Source: Flavobacterium album
GTDB lineage: Bacteria > Bacteroidota > Bacteroidia > Flavobacteriales > Flavobacteriaceae
NCBI RefSeq assembly: GCF_003096035.1
Contig: NZ_CP029186.1
Location: forward strand, 385,001 to 449,000
Direction of reading: 5' to 3'
DNA: 64,000 nucleotides
The notes below the pieces were generated by a model. That model did no database searches and had not been told where the DNA came from. It saw nothing but the letters and a program-made list of their open reading frames with translations. Below, one piece after another: positions 1-8,061 of this stretch. A program made the position numbers and the translations under genes. How positions within the stretch are numbered: the first letter of the stretch is position 1; every line of letters begins with the position of its first letter.

Positions 1-1395
<1,395 letters not shown>

Positions 1396-1515
1396 ATGTT
1401 TTTATATTTTTACGATCTTAATTCAGGTCTTTTTCAATAATTCGCTAAGAGCTTCTTACTCTCTCTTATGCTGTCAATCCAATATGTCTATGAACGTATC
1501 ATTCTTCTTATTTCT

Positions 1516-1554
1516 CGCTAACCTCGTTCGCCGTAGCGGCTCTCTGTGTTAGCG
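1516..1554 (-). other. rRNA leader hairpin
   Basis: CGCTAAC (1516-1522) pairs with GTTAGCG (1548-1554). It lies at the very start of the transcript predicted from the promoter at 1559-1588 and about 120 nt upstream of the 16S 5' end. A role in leader processing or antitermination is an inference. Confidence 0.4.
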
Positions 1555-1558
1555 GGTG

Positions 1559-1588
1559 CAAAAGTACAACTTCTTTTTAAACCCGCAA
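1559..1588 (-). promoter_or_regulatory. rrn promoter P1 (Bacteroidetes type)
   Basis: On the minus strand a -33 TTG (1588-1586) is followed after 19 bp by TACTTTTG (1566-1559). This is an exact match to the Bacteroidetes TTG-N19-TAnnTTTG promoter. The start would be near 1552, giving a leader of about 155 nt before 16S. Confidence 0.75.
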
Positions 1589-1685
1589 GCGTTTTTGAAA
1601 ACTTTTTTTAATTTATTTTCTAAAGCTTATTTTTCAGTATTTTTTTGAAGTGAACTTGCTTCCTTTTCCTTTCGGTTAGGGAGGG

Positions 1686-1717
1686 CAAAGATAATTTCTT
1701 TTCCCTTTACAATCCAA
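1686..1717 (-). promoter_or_regulatory. rrn promoter P2 (candidate)
   Basis: TATCTTTG (1693-1686) on the minus strand with TTG at 1717-1715, spacing 21 bp. The -7 box is exact but the spacing is longer than for the two neighbouring promoters. Confidence 0.45.
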
Positions 1718-1844
1718 ATCTTTTTTTACTTTTTTTTAAGCTTCCCTTTTTTGACCGCCACCCTACTTAGTATAGTAAAGCGCCCGTCTTTAAAGGGCCG
1801 TTTGCGTTTCAGTCTGTCTAAGAACATTGCCTTGAATGCGGGTG

Positions 1845-1874
1845 CAAAAGTAGGCACTTATTCCGCTTTTCCAA
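1845..1874 (-). promoter_or_regulatory. rrn promoter P3 (Bacteroidetes type)
   Basis: TTG (1874-1872), 19 bp, TACTTTTG (1852-1845) on the minus strand. Box and spacing are the same as at 1559-1588, and both are followed by the same GCACCCGC-type start region (GCGGGTGCAAAAGTA on the plus strand at both places). Confidence 0.65.
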
Positions 1875-1971
1875 ACTTTTCAACGCCTTTTTTTTATCTT
1901 TTTTCTTCGCTTTTCCTTAACTCTTTGTTAACGTGGTTTTTGACAACGAAAGTTTTTTTGGATTTTTTTGT

Positions 1972-2012
1972 ACCACAGAGTTTCACAGAGGAAGCACAGA
2001 GTAGCACGGAGG
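1972..2012. repeat. CACAGAG short tandem repeat
   Basis: CACAGAG occurs at 1974, 1984 and 1995, and CACGGAGG at 2005, with a spacing of 10-11 bp. It resembles the ends of the CACATAG elements at 21573 and 29200. The rest of 1875-2326 shows no gene. It is AT-rich with long T runs and looks like decayed intergenic repeats. Confidence 0.4.
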
Positions 2013-2080
2013 TTTTTATTTATAATATCGGAATAGAGGACACAAAGGTTTTTGCGTCTACAGCACAAGTTGAAAGACCT

Positions 2081-2150
2081 AACCCCCGGCCCCCGATGAA
2101 TCGGGACGAGCTATCTCCGCAAGAGGGGAGCGAGACGTGCCTACCCAACC
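2081..2150. repeat. GC-rich interspersed repeat, degenerate copy
   Basis: It contains CCCCCGGCCCCCGA and AGGGGAGCGAGACGTGC. The latter is shared with the copy at 4867-4917. The central hairpin seen in other copies is disturbed here by an insertion. Confidence 0.45.
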
Positions 2151-2326
2151 GACATACTATATAATAGTATAGTGTTGTGATACACATAAGAAACATCACA
2201 AATATACGGATAGATGGCCGATAGCCCTGATAGCAGCGGCATCCCCCGCCTTTTTCGGCGGGGAATAAAGCGGATAGCAGGAAAAGGGATGGCTGATAAA
2301 GACCAAGCCTTTCGCTTCAAAAAAAA

Positions 2327-3562
2327 TTAATCGAAACGGAGGGCTTTTACAGGGGAAATTTTGGTAATGATGTACGACGGGATGAGCAGCAGTGTAAGGC
2401 ATACTATTATGGTACCGGCGTTTATGAGGAGGATCGCGGGGATATCTATGGTGACGGGCGCTACGCTGACATAGTAATTTTCGGGCGGGAGCTTGATAAT
2501 GCCGAAGTATTTCTGGATAAGCAGCAGCCCGATACTGATGCCATTGCCCCACAGGAGCCCTTTTATTATAAGGTAGGCGGCGTTGTACAAAAATATTTTG
2601 CGCACACTCCAGTTGGTTGCACCCAAAGCTTTAAGCATGCCGACCATTTGGGTGCGTTCCAGTATAAGGACCAGCAGCGCTACGATCATATTTATTGTCG
2701 CAACGATCACCATGATTATGATGATCACCATTATATTGACATCAAACAGCGTAAGCCATTCGAAAATATTAAAATATTTTTCTTTGATGGTCCTGCTTTC
2801 AAGGGTCGACGGAATAGCATCATAAATCTCTTTCCCTTTTTCGTCGATTTTATTGAAGTCGTCGATGAATACTTCGAAAGAACCCACCTGCCCGTCTTTC
2901 CATTTGTTGATGCGCTGCACGTGGCGGATGTCGCCTATCAGGTAAGCCGCATCGAATTCCTGGAATCCGGAATTATAAATGCCAACAAGTTTAAACCTCC
3001 TGAGATTGGGCATGCCGTTGCCGCCTTCTTTCATAAAATAGGTATTGAATTCATCGCCCACTTTCAGCTCGAGCCTGTTGGCAAGGTATTCCGATAGCAT
3101 TACCTCGTTGTTGAGCGCACCGTTAAGGTTGGGTTTCCTGCCAGCAACAATGTACTCATCTAGGACATCCCATTTGTACTCTTTTCCGACACCTTTAAAT
3201 ACAATGCCGTCAAAAGCTTTCTCTGTGCGGATGATACCTGCCTTTGAAGCCACTGCCTGTATATGATCAATCCCCGGCACCGATGTAAATTTCGGATAAA
3301 AAGGCTGCTTTATGGAAAGCGGCTCTACGCTGACTTCGGACTGATTATCGTCGAAATTGGAAATGATGACGTGCCCGTTGAAGGCGGATACCTTTTCGCG
3401 AATCTTGTCCTGCAGCCCCACCCCGGTAGCCACAGCAATGACCATCATGATAATGCCAATAGCAATGGCAATGATCGCAATTTTTATAATTGGCGCAGAT
3501 ATACTACTTTTATGGTTTTTCGCAGTAACAAGCCTGCGGGCTATGAAATATTCTAAATTCAA
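2327..3562 (-). CDS. FtsX-like ABC transporter permease (LolC/LolE type)
   Basis: This 411-residue inner-membrane protein belongs to the MacB/FtsX/LolCE permease class, which works with an ABC ATPase on envelope substrates such as lipoproteins. One membrane segment lies near residues 24-46, a periplasmic domain covers about 50-265, and a hydrophobic C-terminal half (about 272-300, 325-345 and 372-395) ends in ISPVKALRFD, a typical FtsX finish. The start codon is TTG, chosen because MNLEYFIARRL fits the family N-terminus and no better ATG is in frame. No ATPase gene is adjacent. The start lies only 5 bp from the divergent NamZ gene. Exact substrate is unknown. Confidence 0.85.
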   Translation of the reverse strand: MNLEYFIARRLVTAKNHKSSISAPIIKIAIIAIAIGIIMMVIAVATGVGLQDKIREKVSAFNGHVIISNFDDNQSEVSVEPLSIKQPFYPKFTSVPGIDHIQAVASKAGIIRTEKAFDGIVFKGVGKEYKWDVLDEYIVAGRKPNLNGALNNEVMLSEYLANRLELKVGDEFNTYFMKEGGNGMPNLRRFKLVGIYNSGFQEFDAAYLIGDIRHVQRINKWKDGQVGSFEVFIDDFNKIDEKGKEIYDAIPSTLESRTIKEKYFNIFEWLTLFDVNIMVIIIIMVIVATINMIVALLVLILERTQMVGMLKALGATNWSVRKIFLYNAAYLIIKGLLWGNGISIGLLLIQKYFGIIKLPPENYYVSVAPVTIDIPAILLINAGTIIVCLTLLLIPSYIITKISPVKALRFD

Positions 3563-3567
3563 CTGGT

Positions 3568-4863
3568 ATGGTATCTAATTCGTTGTTCAAAAATACATTT
3601 TTATTCTCAATAGTATTTATCGTAGGGTGCGGAAAATCATTGCGCCCTGCCACTTCTACCGTAATTGACACTACTACCACGAGCAGGCCGATATCGCTGA
3701 AAGCCAAAAATGACAAAAAAGAAATAATAACCGGCGCCGATAATTTTGACGCCTACCTTCCGCTGCTGGAAGGCAAAAGAGTGGGCGTGGTTACCAACCA
3801 GACCGGGATCGTGCGTTACATTGAAGGGCGTGATGAAGGAAACGGGATCAAGCTCAACACCGACCAGGAAGGAATGATGAGCGTAGTGGATTTTTTGCTT
3901 GACAATAACGTCAATGTACAAAAAATATATGCCCCGGAACATGGCTTTCGCGGTACGGCAGATGCAGGAGAGCTTATTAAGGATGGAAAGGATACCAAAA
4001 CAGGCCTGCCGATCATCTCGCTTTATGGTGATAACAAAAAGCCTAAGCCGGAGCAGCTGGACGGGATCGATATCCTGGTGTTCGACCTGCAGGATGTGGG
4101 CGCGCGCTTTTACACCTATATATCATCACTTCATTATATAATGGAGGCGTGTGCCGAGAAGAACCTCCCACTTATCGTATTCGACAGGCCGAACCCTAAT
4201 GGCGGCATTATTGACGGGCCTATACTCGAAAAAGAGAACACGAGTTTTATAGGGATGCATTCGATACCCGTGCTTCACGGCATGACCATAGGGGAATACG
4301 GAAAAATGATCAATGGTGAGAAATGGCTGAAGGACAGCCTGCAATGTGAGCTGACCGTTATACCCTGCCTTAACTACAAAAGAAATATGTTTTACCACCT
4401 GCCGGTGAAGCCCTCGCCTAACCTGCCGAACGACCAGGCCATAAACTTGTATGCCAGCCTGTGTTTTTTTGAAGGCACCAATGTGAGCCTGGGGCGCGGC
4501 ACCGACAAGCAGTTCCAGATATACGGGTCGCCCGACCTGCCGGATACCGGTTTCAGCTTTACGCCAATGCCGAATGAAGGTGCTAAAGAACCGCCACAAA
4601 AAGGGAAATTGTGCTTTGGCGAAGACCTTAGCAAAGCACCACGCGTGAAAAAGCTGGAATTGAAATGGCTGCTAAAAGCGTATGGGGAAACCAAAGACAA
4701 ATCGGTATTCTTTACCTCGTTCTTTACCAAACTTGCGGGGACTACCGTTTTACGCCAGCAAATAGAAAGCGGGATGAGTGAAGATGAGATACGGGACAGC
4801 TGGAAGGATGGGCTTTCTGATTTTAAAAAGGTGCGGAAGAAGTATTTGATTTATGGGAGGTAA
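3568..4863 (+). CDS. Exo-beta-N-acetylmuramidase NamZ-type lipoprotein (DUF1343)
   Basis: The 431-residue protein has a hydrophobic N-terminus ending in IVGC (Cys about 21), a lipobox, so it is probably an outer-membrane-anchored lipoprotein. The DUF1343 body carries RVGVVTNQTG, YAPEHGFRG, VFDLQDVGARFYTYISSL, VFDRPNPNGG and GTNVSLGRGTDKQF. This is the family of NamZ (GH171), which releases terminal N-acetylmuramic acid from peptidoglycan fragments. Function here is inferred from the family. It is transcribed divergently from the FtsX-type permease with 5 bp between start codons, so its promoter must lie inside that gene. A perfect GC-rich hairpin follows the stop. Confidence 0.87.
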   Translation: MVSNSLFKNTFLFSIVFIVGCGKSLRPATSTVIDTTTTSRPISLKAKNDKKEIITGADNFDAYLPLLEGKRVGVVTNQTGIVRYIEGRDEGNGIKLNTDQEGMMSVVDFLLDNNVNVQKIYAPEHGFRGTADAGELIKDGKDTKTGLPIISLYGDNKKPKPEQLDGIDILVFDLQDVGARFYTYISSLHYIMEACAEKNLPLIVFDRPNPNGGIIDGPILEKENTSFIGMHSIPVLHGMTIGEYGKMINGEKWLKDSLQCELTVIPCLNYKRNMFYHLPVKPSPNLPNDQAINLYASLCFFEGTNVSLGRGTDKQFQIYGSPDLPDTGFSFTPMPNEGAKEPPQKGKLCFGEDLSKAPRVKKLELKWLLKAYGETKDKSVFFTSFFTKLAGTTVLRQQIESGMSEDEIRDSWKDGLSDFKKVRKKYLIYGR

Positions 4864-4866
4864 TTT

Positions 4867-4917
4867 GTCCTCTCCCCCGACCCCTCTCCCAAGGAGAGGG
4901 GAGCGAGACGTGCTTAC
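4867..4917. repeat. GC-rich hairpin repeat
   Basis: CCCCTCTCC (4881-4889), loop CAA, GGAGAGGGG (4893-4901) is a perfect 9-bp stem. It is flanked by GTCCTCTCCCCCGA on the left and AGCGAGACGTGCTTACTCA on the right. Same family as 40824, 42328 and 48803. Just downstream of namZ it could also act as a terminator-like structure. Confidence 0.65.
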
Positions 4918-4949
4918 TCATGTGGCTATTATACTCGAATAACTCTCTT

Positions 4950-4986
4950 TTTAAGTGCAATTGGTTTGCCACCAATTGAACTTAAA
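4950..4986. terminator. Inverted repeat, possible terminator
   Basis: A 16-bp arm (4950-4965) pairs with 4971-4986 with one mismatch around a TTGCC loop. The left flank is CTCTTT. It is 87 bp past the namZ stop and could end that transcript, or be a decayed repeat. Confidence 0.4.
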
Positions 4987-5068
4987 ATCTTAATGTTTTG
5001 ACAAAGTGTTTCGGGTTACGGATCGGGTTTCGTAATTTTCAGTAATAGAAATTCTAAAACATAGCATC

Positions 5069-5281
5069 ATGAATATTACCGAAAAATTAAACAGCTTTAT
5101 TGAATACATCCTTGGGTTTATAAACAGAGTAAAAGGATATATTGAAGATATCATCGCTTTCTTTGAAGACCTGAAAGACAAGATCGAAGGGCTTCTTGAA
5201 TATGTAGAAGACAAGATACACAGCATTGAGAGCTTTGTGGGCGAGCTTAAGGAGCACGCCGCAGAAGAAATCGCTGCCTAA
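5069..5281 (+). CDS. Small helical protein of unknown function
   Basis: I do not recognise this 70-residue protein. It has no signal peptide or membrane span. It is rich in Glu, Lys, Ile and Phe with heptad-like spacing (IEDIIAFFEDLKDKIEGLLEYVEDKI), so an amphipathic helix or coiled coil is likely. Evidence that it is real: an ATG after an A-rich stretch, clean coding sequence, and a strong terminator hairpin starting 10 bp after the stop. Its last 4 bp overlap the end of the convergent gene on the minus strand. Confidence 0.65.
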   Translation: MNITEKLNSFIEYILGFINRVKGYIEDIIAFFEDLKDKIEGLLEYVEDKIHSIESFVGELKEHAAEEIAA

Positions 5282-5529
5282 CGCTTATCCAAGCCTTCCT
5301 GACCGGAGGGCTTTTTCTTTGTTATTGCCCGCGCACCTTTTGTTACACTCCTTGCAATGAGGTACAAGATAAATGTAAATATAAAAATGAACACGCCAAC
5401 AGTGGCTATCTCCCCTATTTCATCTACCCACGAAGAGGTTTTCACTACTTCACTGTTCCTGTAATAGAAAAGTGCCGACAATCCCATTGAAAATATTGCG
5501 ATAATAAATATATTGCGTAGCAGTTTCAT
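5278..5529 (-). CDS. Small membrane protein of unknown function
   Basis: An 83-residue protein with two predicted membrane spans (about 5-23 and 43-63) and a basic tail (KGARAITKKKPSGQEGLDKR). It starts 4 bp after the end of the VOC-family gene, so the two are probably cotranscribed. The sequence coding for PSGQEGL is also the terminator hairpin of the convergent small gene at 5069. Function unknown. Confidence 0.65.
   Translation of the reverse strand: MKLLRNIFIIAIFSMGLSALFYYRNSEVVKTSSWVDEIGEIATVGVFIFIFTFILYLIARSVTKGARAITKKKPSGQEGLDKR
5291..5313 (+). terminator. Rho-independent terminator inside an opposing gene
   Basis: AAGCCTTCC (5291-5299) pairs with GGAGGGCTT (5305-5313) as a 9-bp stem with one GT pair, followed by TTTCTTTG. 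It ends the 5069-5281 transcript and lies within the coding sequence of the minus-strand gene 5278-5529. Confidence 0.7.
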
Positions 5530-5533
5530 AATC

Positions 5534-5902
5534 TTATTGGTTTATTTCCTGCCCGAACTGAAGCAGGTAGCCGTTGTTATCATAAATAGCAAACTCGCGC
5601 ATGCCGTACTCAAAAGTTTCAATCTCGTAGCATACCCTGCATTTATCCTTCCATTGTTGCCAGAGCGCATCTGCATCCTCTGTTGTGATATATAGCGAAC
5701 CAGTAAACAAAGGTGCATCAAATGGGATATGCTCATTCGGAAGGCAGGCCATAATCTCCACGCCATCTTTTACGAACGATGCCCAACCCCAGCTTTCTTC
5801 AAAAGCGGCACATTCAAAACCAAGCACATTGACGTAGAATGCAACCGTTTCTTTCAGCTCCCTGGTATAGATCATCGGCTTGAGTGCAGTAAATTTTGCC
5901 AT
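5534..5902 (-). CDS. VOC-superfamily protein (glyoxalase/bleomycin-resistance fold)
   Basis: 122 residues, the usual size of a single VOC domain with two beta-alpha-beta-beta-beta modules. Recognisable parts are KPMIYTRELKETVAFYVNVLGFECA at the N-terminus, WASFVKDGVEIMACLP, and the C-terminal FAIYDNNGYLLQFGQE with the Glu typical of a VOC metal ligand. The substrate cannot be told from the sequence. It heads a two-gene unit with the small membrane protein downstream (4 bp gap). Confidence 0.8.
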   Translation of the reverse strand: MAKFTALKPMIYTRELKETVAFYVNVLGFECAAFEESWGWASFVKDGVEIMACLPNEHIPFDAPLFTGSLYITTEDADALWQQWKDKCRVCYEIETFEYGMREFAIYDNNGYLLQFGQEINQ

Positions 5903-6033
5903 GTTGCTATTTTGCAGTAAAACTAAAAAAAAATCGTTCCGAATTATTTTGGGATGATTAAATTTTTATTTCTATTGAACACCCCTCTGAAGCTGGGAAT
6001 GCAACGGGTTTGGTGGATTGCACCGATCGCTTA

Positions 6034-6528
6034 TTATACCCCTATCTTCTTTTTCATCTCTTCCACAATATTATACGCTGCCGGGCATATCGCTACATTT
6101 TTCATGGTAAGGCTTGCGATCTGCTGGAACTTTTTCCGGTCGGTGTGCGGGAACTCGCGGCAGGCTTTCGGGCGCACGTCGTAGATCATGCAGTAATTTT
6201 CATTATCGAGGAACGTGCACGGAACGCTTTGCAGGATATAATCATTATCCTCATCGATGCGCAGGTATTTATCGATGAACTGCTGTGGCTTTTGCCGAAG
6301 GTGCTTTGCTATGCGCTCGATATCGGCCAGGGTAAACAGCGGCCCCGTGGTCTTGCAGCAATTGGCACAGCTCAGGCAATAGTCTTTTTTAAATTCCCTG
6401 TCGTGCAGGTCCTGCATTGTATAGTCGAGATTTTTGGGCGTTTTCTTTTTAAGCTTATCAAAAAACTTTTTATTCTCGTTATGCTTATCTTTGGCGAGCT
6501 TCGGCAGCTGTTTTAAAAAATCCTCCAT
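6034..6528 (-). CDS. YkgJ-family cysteine-cluster protein
   Basis: 164 residues from the chosen start. The YkgJ/UPF0153 pattern is clear: CLSCANCCKTTGPLFT, then PCTFLDNENYCMIYDVRPKACREFPHT and a final CP, i.e. eight Cys spaced to bind a zinc or iron-sulfur centre. The biochemical role of the family is not settled. An upstream ATG at 6555 exists, but a TACTTTTG -7 box at 6560-6553 would place the transcription start near 6546, so the ATG at 6528 (MEDFLKQLPKLAKDK) is preferred. Divergent from the methyltransferase at 6568. Confidence 0.82.
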   Translation of the reverse strand: MEDFLKQLPKLAKDKHNENKKFFDKLKKKTPKNLDYTMQDLHDREFKKDYCLSCANCCKTTGPLFTLADIERIAKHLRQKPQQFIDKYLRIDEDNDYILQSVPCTFLDNENYCMIYDVRPKACREFPHTDRKKFQQIASLTMKNVAICPAAYNIVEEMKKKIGV

Positions 6529-6567
6529 TCCGCAGTCATTATCTTTCTGTGGCAAAAGTATAAAAAA

Positions 6568-7281
6568 ATGAAAGACCTTTTCGGGAAAGCGATATTAGAC
6601 TACCAAACCGGCAATGCCCCGGAAGACCTTGTTACCGAAACTTCTATTTCTGAAGAGGATGAAATGAGCGTAGCCTACCTTTTCAGGAGTTATAAGGAAA
6701 TGCCGAAAATTGAGAAGAAAGCGCTTTCACTGGCAAAAGGCCGTGTGCTCGATGTGGGATGCGGAGCCGGAAGCCACAGCCTGTACCTGCAAAATGAAAA
6801 AAAGCTTAGCGTAATGGCTATCGACATTTCCAAGAAAGCGATCGAAGCATGTACATTGCGCGGGATAAGCAACGCCATTTGTATTGATGTCCTTGAACTG
6901 GAAAATGAAAAGTTTGACACTGTTATTTTACTGATGAACGGCACCGGAATATTCGGGAAGCTGAAAAATATTTCCGACTATCTCCAAAAGCTGAAATCAC
7001 TGCTCAATGAAGGTGGGCAAATCCTGATCGATTCTTCCGATATCATCTATATGTTCGATGAAGATGAGGACGGCGGTAAATGGATCCCTTCGGATACCGA
7101 ATATTACGGCGAAGTGACTTTTACTATAAAATATAAAGGCGAAACCGAAGAACCTTTTGATTGGCTCTACCTTGATTATAACACTTTACAGAATGCAGCG
7201 CATGCCAACGGGCTGGGTTGCGAGTTGGTTATGGAAGGAGAGCATTTTGATTATTTGGCACGGCTAACGATAGGTAAATAA
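6568..7281 (+). CDS. Class I SAM-dependent methyltransferase
   Basis: 237 residues. Motif I is GRVLDVGCGAGSHSLYL (about 58-74), followed by an acidic motif II (VMAIDIS, about 83-89), and FDTVILLMNGTGIFGKL as the motif IV region. The Asn in LLMNGTG may contact substrate. It resembles methyltransferase type 11/25 proteins. The target is unknown. It is divergent from the cysteine-cluster gene, with overlapping promoter space, and ends 2 bp before a terminator hairpin. Confidence 0.82.
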   Translation: MKDLFGKAILDYQTGNAPEDLVTETSISEEDEMSVAYLFRSYKEMPKIEKKALSLAKGRVLDVGCGAGSHSLYLQNEKKLSVMAIDISKKAIEACTLRGISNAICIDVLELENEKFDTVILLMNGTGIFGKLKNISDYLQKLKSLLNEGGQILIDSSDIIYMFDEDEDGGKWIPSDTEYYGEVTFTIKYKGETEEPFDWLYLDYNTLQNAAHANGLGCELVMEGEHFDYLARLTIGK

Positions 7282-7282
7282 A

Positions 7283-7304
7283 AACCCGAAACAGTGTCCG
7301 GGTT
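7283..7304. terminator. Terminator between convergent methyltransferase and queE
   Basis: AACCCG (7283-7288) pairs with CGGGTT (7299-7304), followed by GTGTTTTAT. A's precede it on the left, so it may serve both strands. Confidence 0.55.
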
Positions 7305-7326
7305 GTGTTTTATCACTAAAATATCT

Positions 7327-7959
7327 TTATGGTATGTTCAAATATTTATGTGTTTGCAGCGAAACCCTCCATTTTGGGTTTGCCATTACATAGTCTACAA
7401 TGAGCGGGGTCATTTCTTCTTTTTTGCTCCATTCCGGCTGTAGGAACAGTATCGCGTTGCCGTTCACTTTGGCAGCCTGCTCTTCGGCAAAAATAAAGTC
7501 GTGCCTGTTGTGTATGATGACTTTTAACTCGTGGGCATGGGCATAAACGGTATAAGTAGGCAGCTTGGTCTTTTTTGGCGAAAGGCATATCCAGTCCCAC
7601 GTCCCTGAAAGAGAGTAAGCCCCAGATGTTTCAATGTGGGTCTTCATGCCTTCGGCTTTTAGCTTTGATGTTAGTGGCCCCATATCCCAGGTTAGCGGTT
7701 CGCCGCCGGTTATTACAATTGTTTTGGCATATTGCTTTGCATTGGCAACAATGGTGTCGGTGCTTGTAGGTGGATGAAGCGCTGCATTCCAGCTTTCCTT
7801 TACATCGCACCAATGGCAGCCTACATCGCAGCCACCCACACGTATAAAATAGGCAGCAGTACCTGTATGGTACCCTTCGCCTTGTATGGTATAAAATTCC
7901 TCCATTAAGGGCAGCATTTCGCCCTTCTCAACTTCCATCTGTATTTCCTTGTTCAGCAT
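7327..7959 (-). CDS. queE: 7-carboxy-7-deazaguanine synthase (radical SAM)
   Basis: The 210-residue enzyme turns 6-carboxytetrahydropterin into 7-carboxy-7-deazaguanine in queuosine/preQ0 synthesis. The N-terminal LMEEFYTIQGEG is the QueE signature. It is followed by FIRVGGCDVGCHWCDVKESW, with the CxxxCxxC 4Fe-4S/SAM cluster ligands, and TGGEPLTWD. The ATG at 7959 is chosen over one at 7989 because exact TAnnTTTG boxes lie at 7986-7979 and 7973-7966, upstream of it. No other queuosine genes are adjacent. Confidence 0.92.
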   Translation of the reverse strand: MLNKEIQMEVEKGEMLPLMEEFYTIQGEGYHTGTAAYFIRVGGCDVGCHWCDVKESWNAALHPPTSTDTIVANAKQYAKTIVITGGEPLTWDMGPLTSKLKAEGMKTHIETSGAYSLSGTWDWICLSPKKTKLPTYTVYAHAHELKVIIHNRHDFIFAEEQAAKVNGNAILFLQPEWSKKEEMTPLIVDYVMANPKWRVSLQTHKYLNIP

Positions 7960-7978
7960 CGTATTCAAAAATAGGGTG

Positions 7979-8012
7979 CAAAGATACACATTATCAGCTG
8001 TATTATGTACAA
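7979..8012 (-). promoter_or_regulatory. Candidate queE promoter
   Basis: TATCTTTG (7986-7979) on the minus strand with TTG at 8012-8010, spacing 23 bp, which is long. A second exact -7 box, TATTTTTG, lies at 7973-7966. No riboswitch-like fold is seen. Confidence 0.4.
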
Positions 8013-8019
8013 TAAAAAA

Positions 8020-8041
8020 ACCGCCCGATAATTCGGACGGT
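8020..8041 (-). terminator. Terminator of the TonB/ExbBD operon
   Basis: On the minus strand ACCGTCCGA pairs with TCGGGCGGT around ATTA, with one A/C mismatch, followed by seven U. It lies 21 bp after the stop of the TPR gene. Confidence 0.8.
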
Positions 8042-8061
8042 TAATTCATTTAGGTATTACA

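Noticed and set aside
1751..2164. 137-codon frame in the rrn upstream region
   Set aside because: The frame runs through T-tracts, an rrn promoter and repeat sequence. The translation is low complexity with no family likeness.
7960..8012. PreQ1 riboswitch before queE
   Set aside because: The leader is too short and shows no pseudoknot-like hairpin with an A-rich tail. Only promoter boxes are visible.
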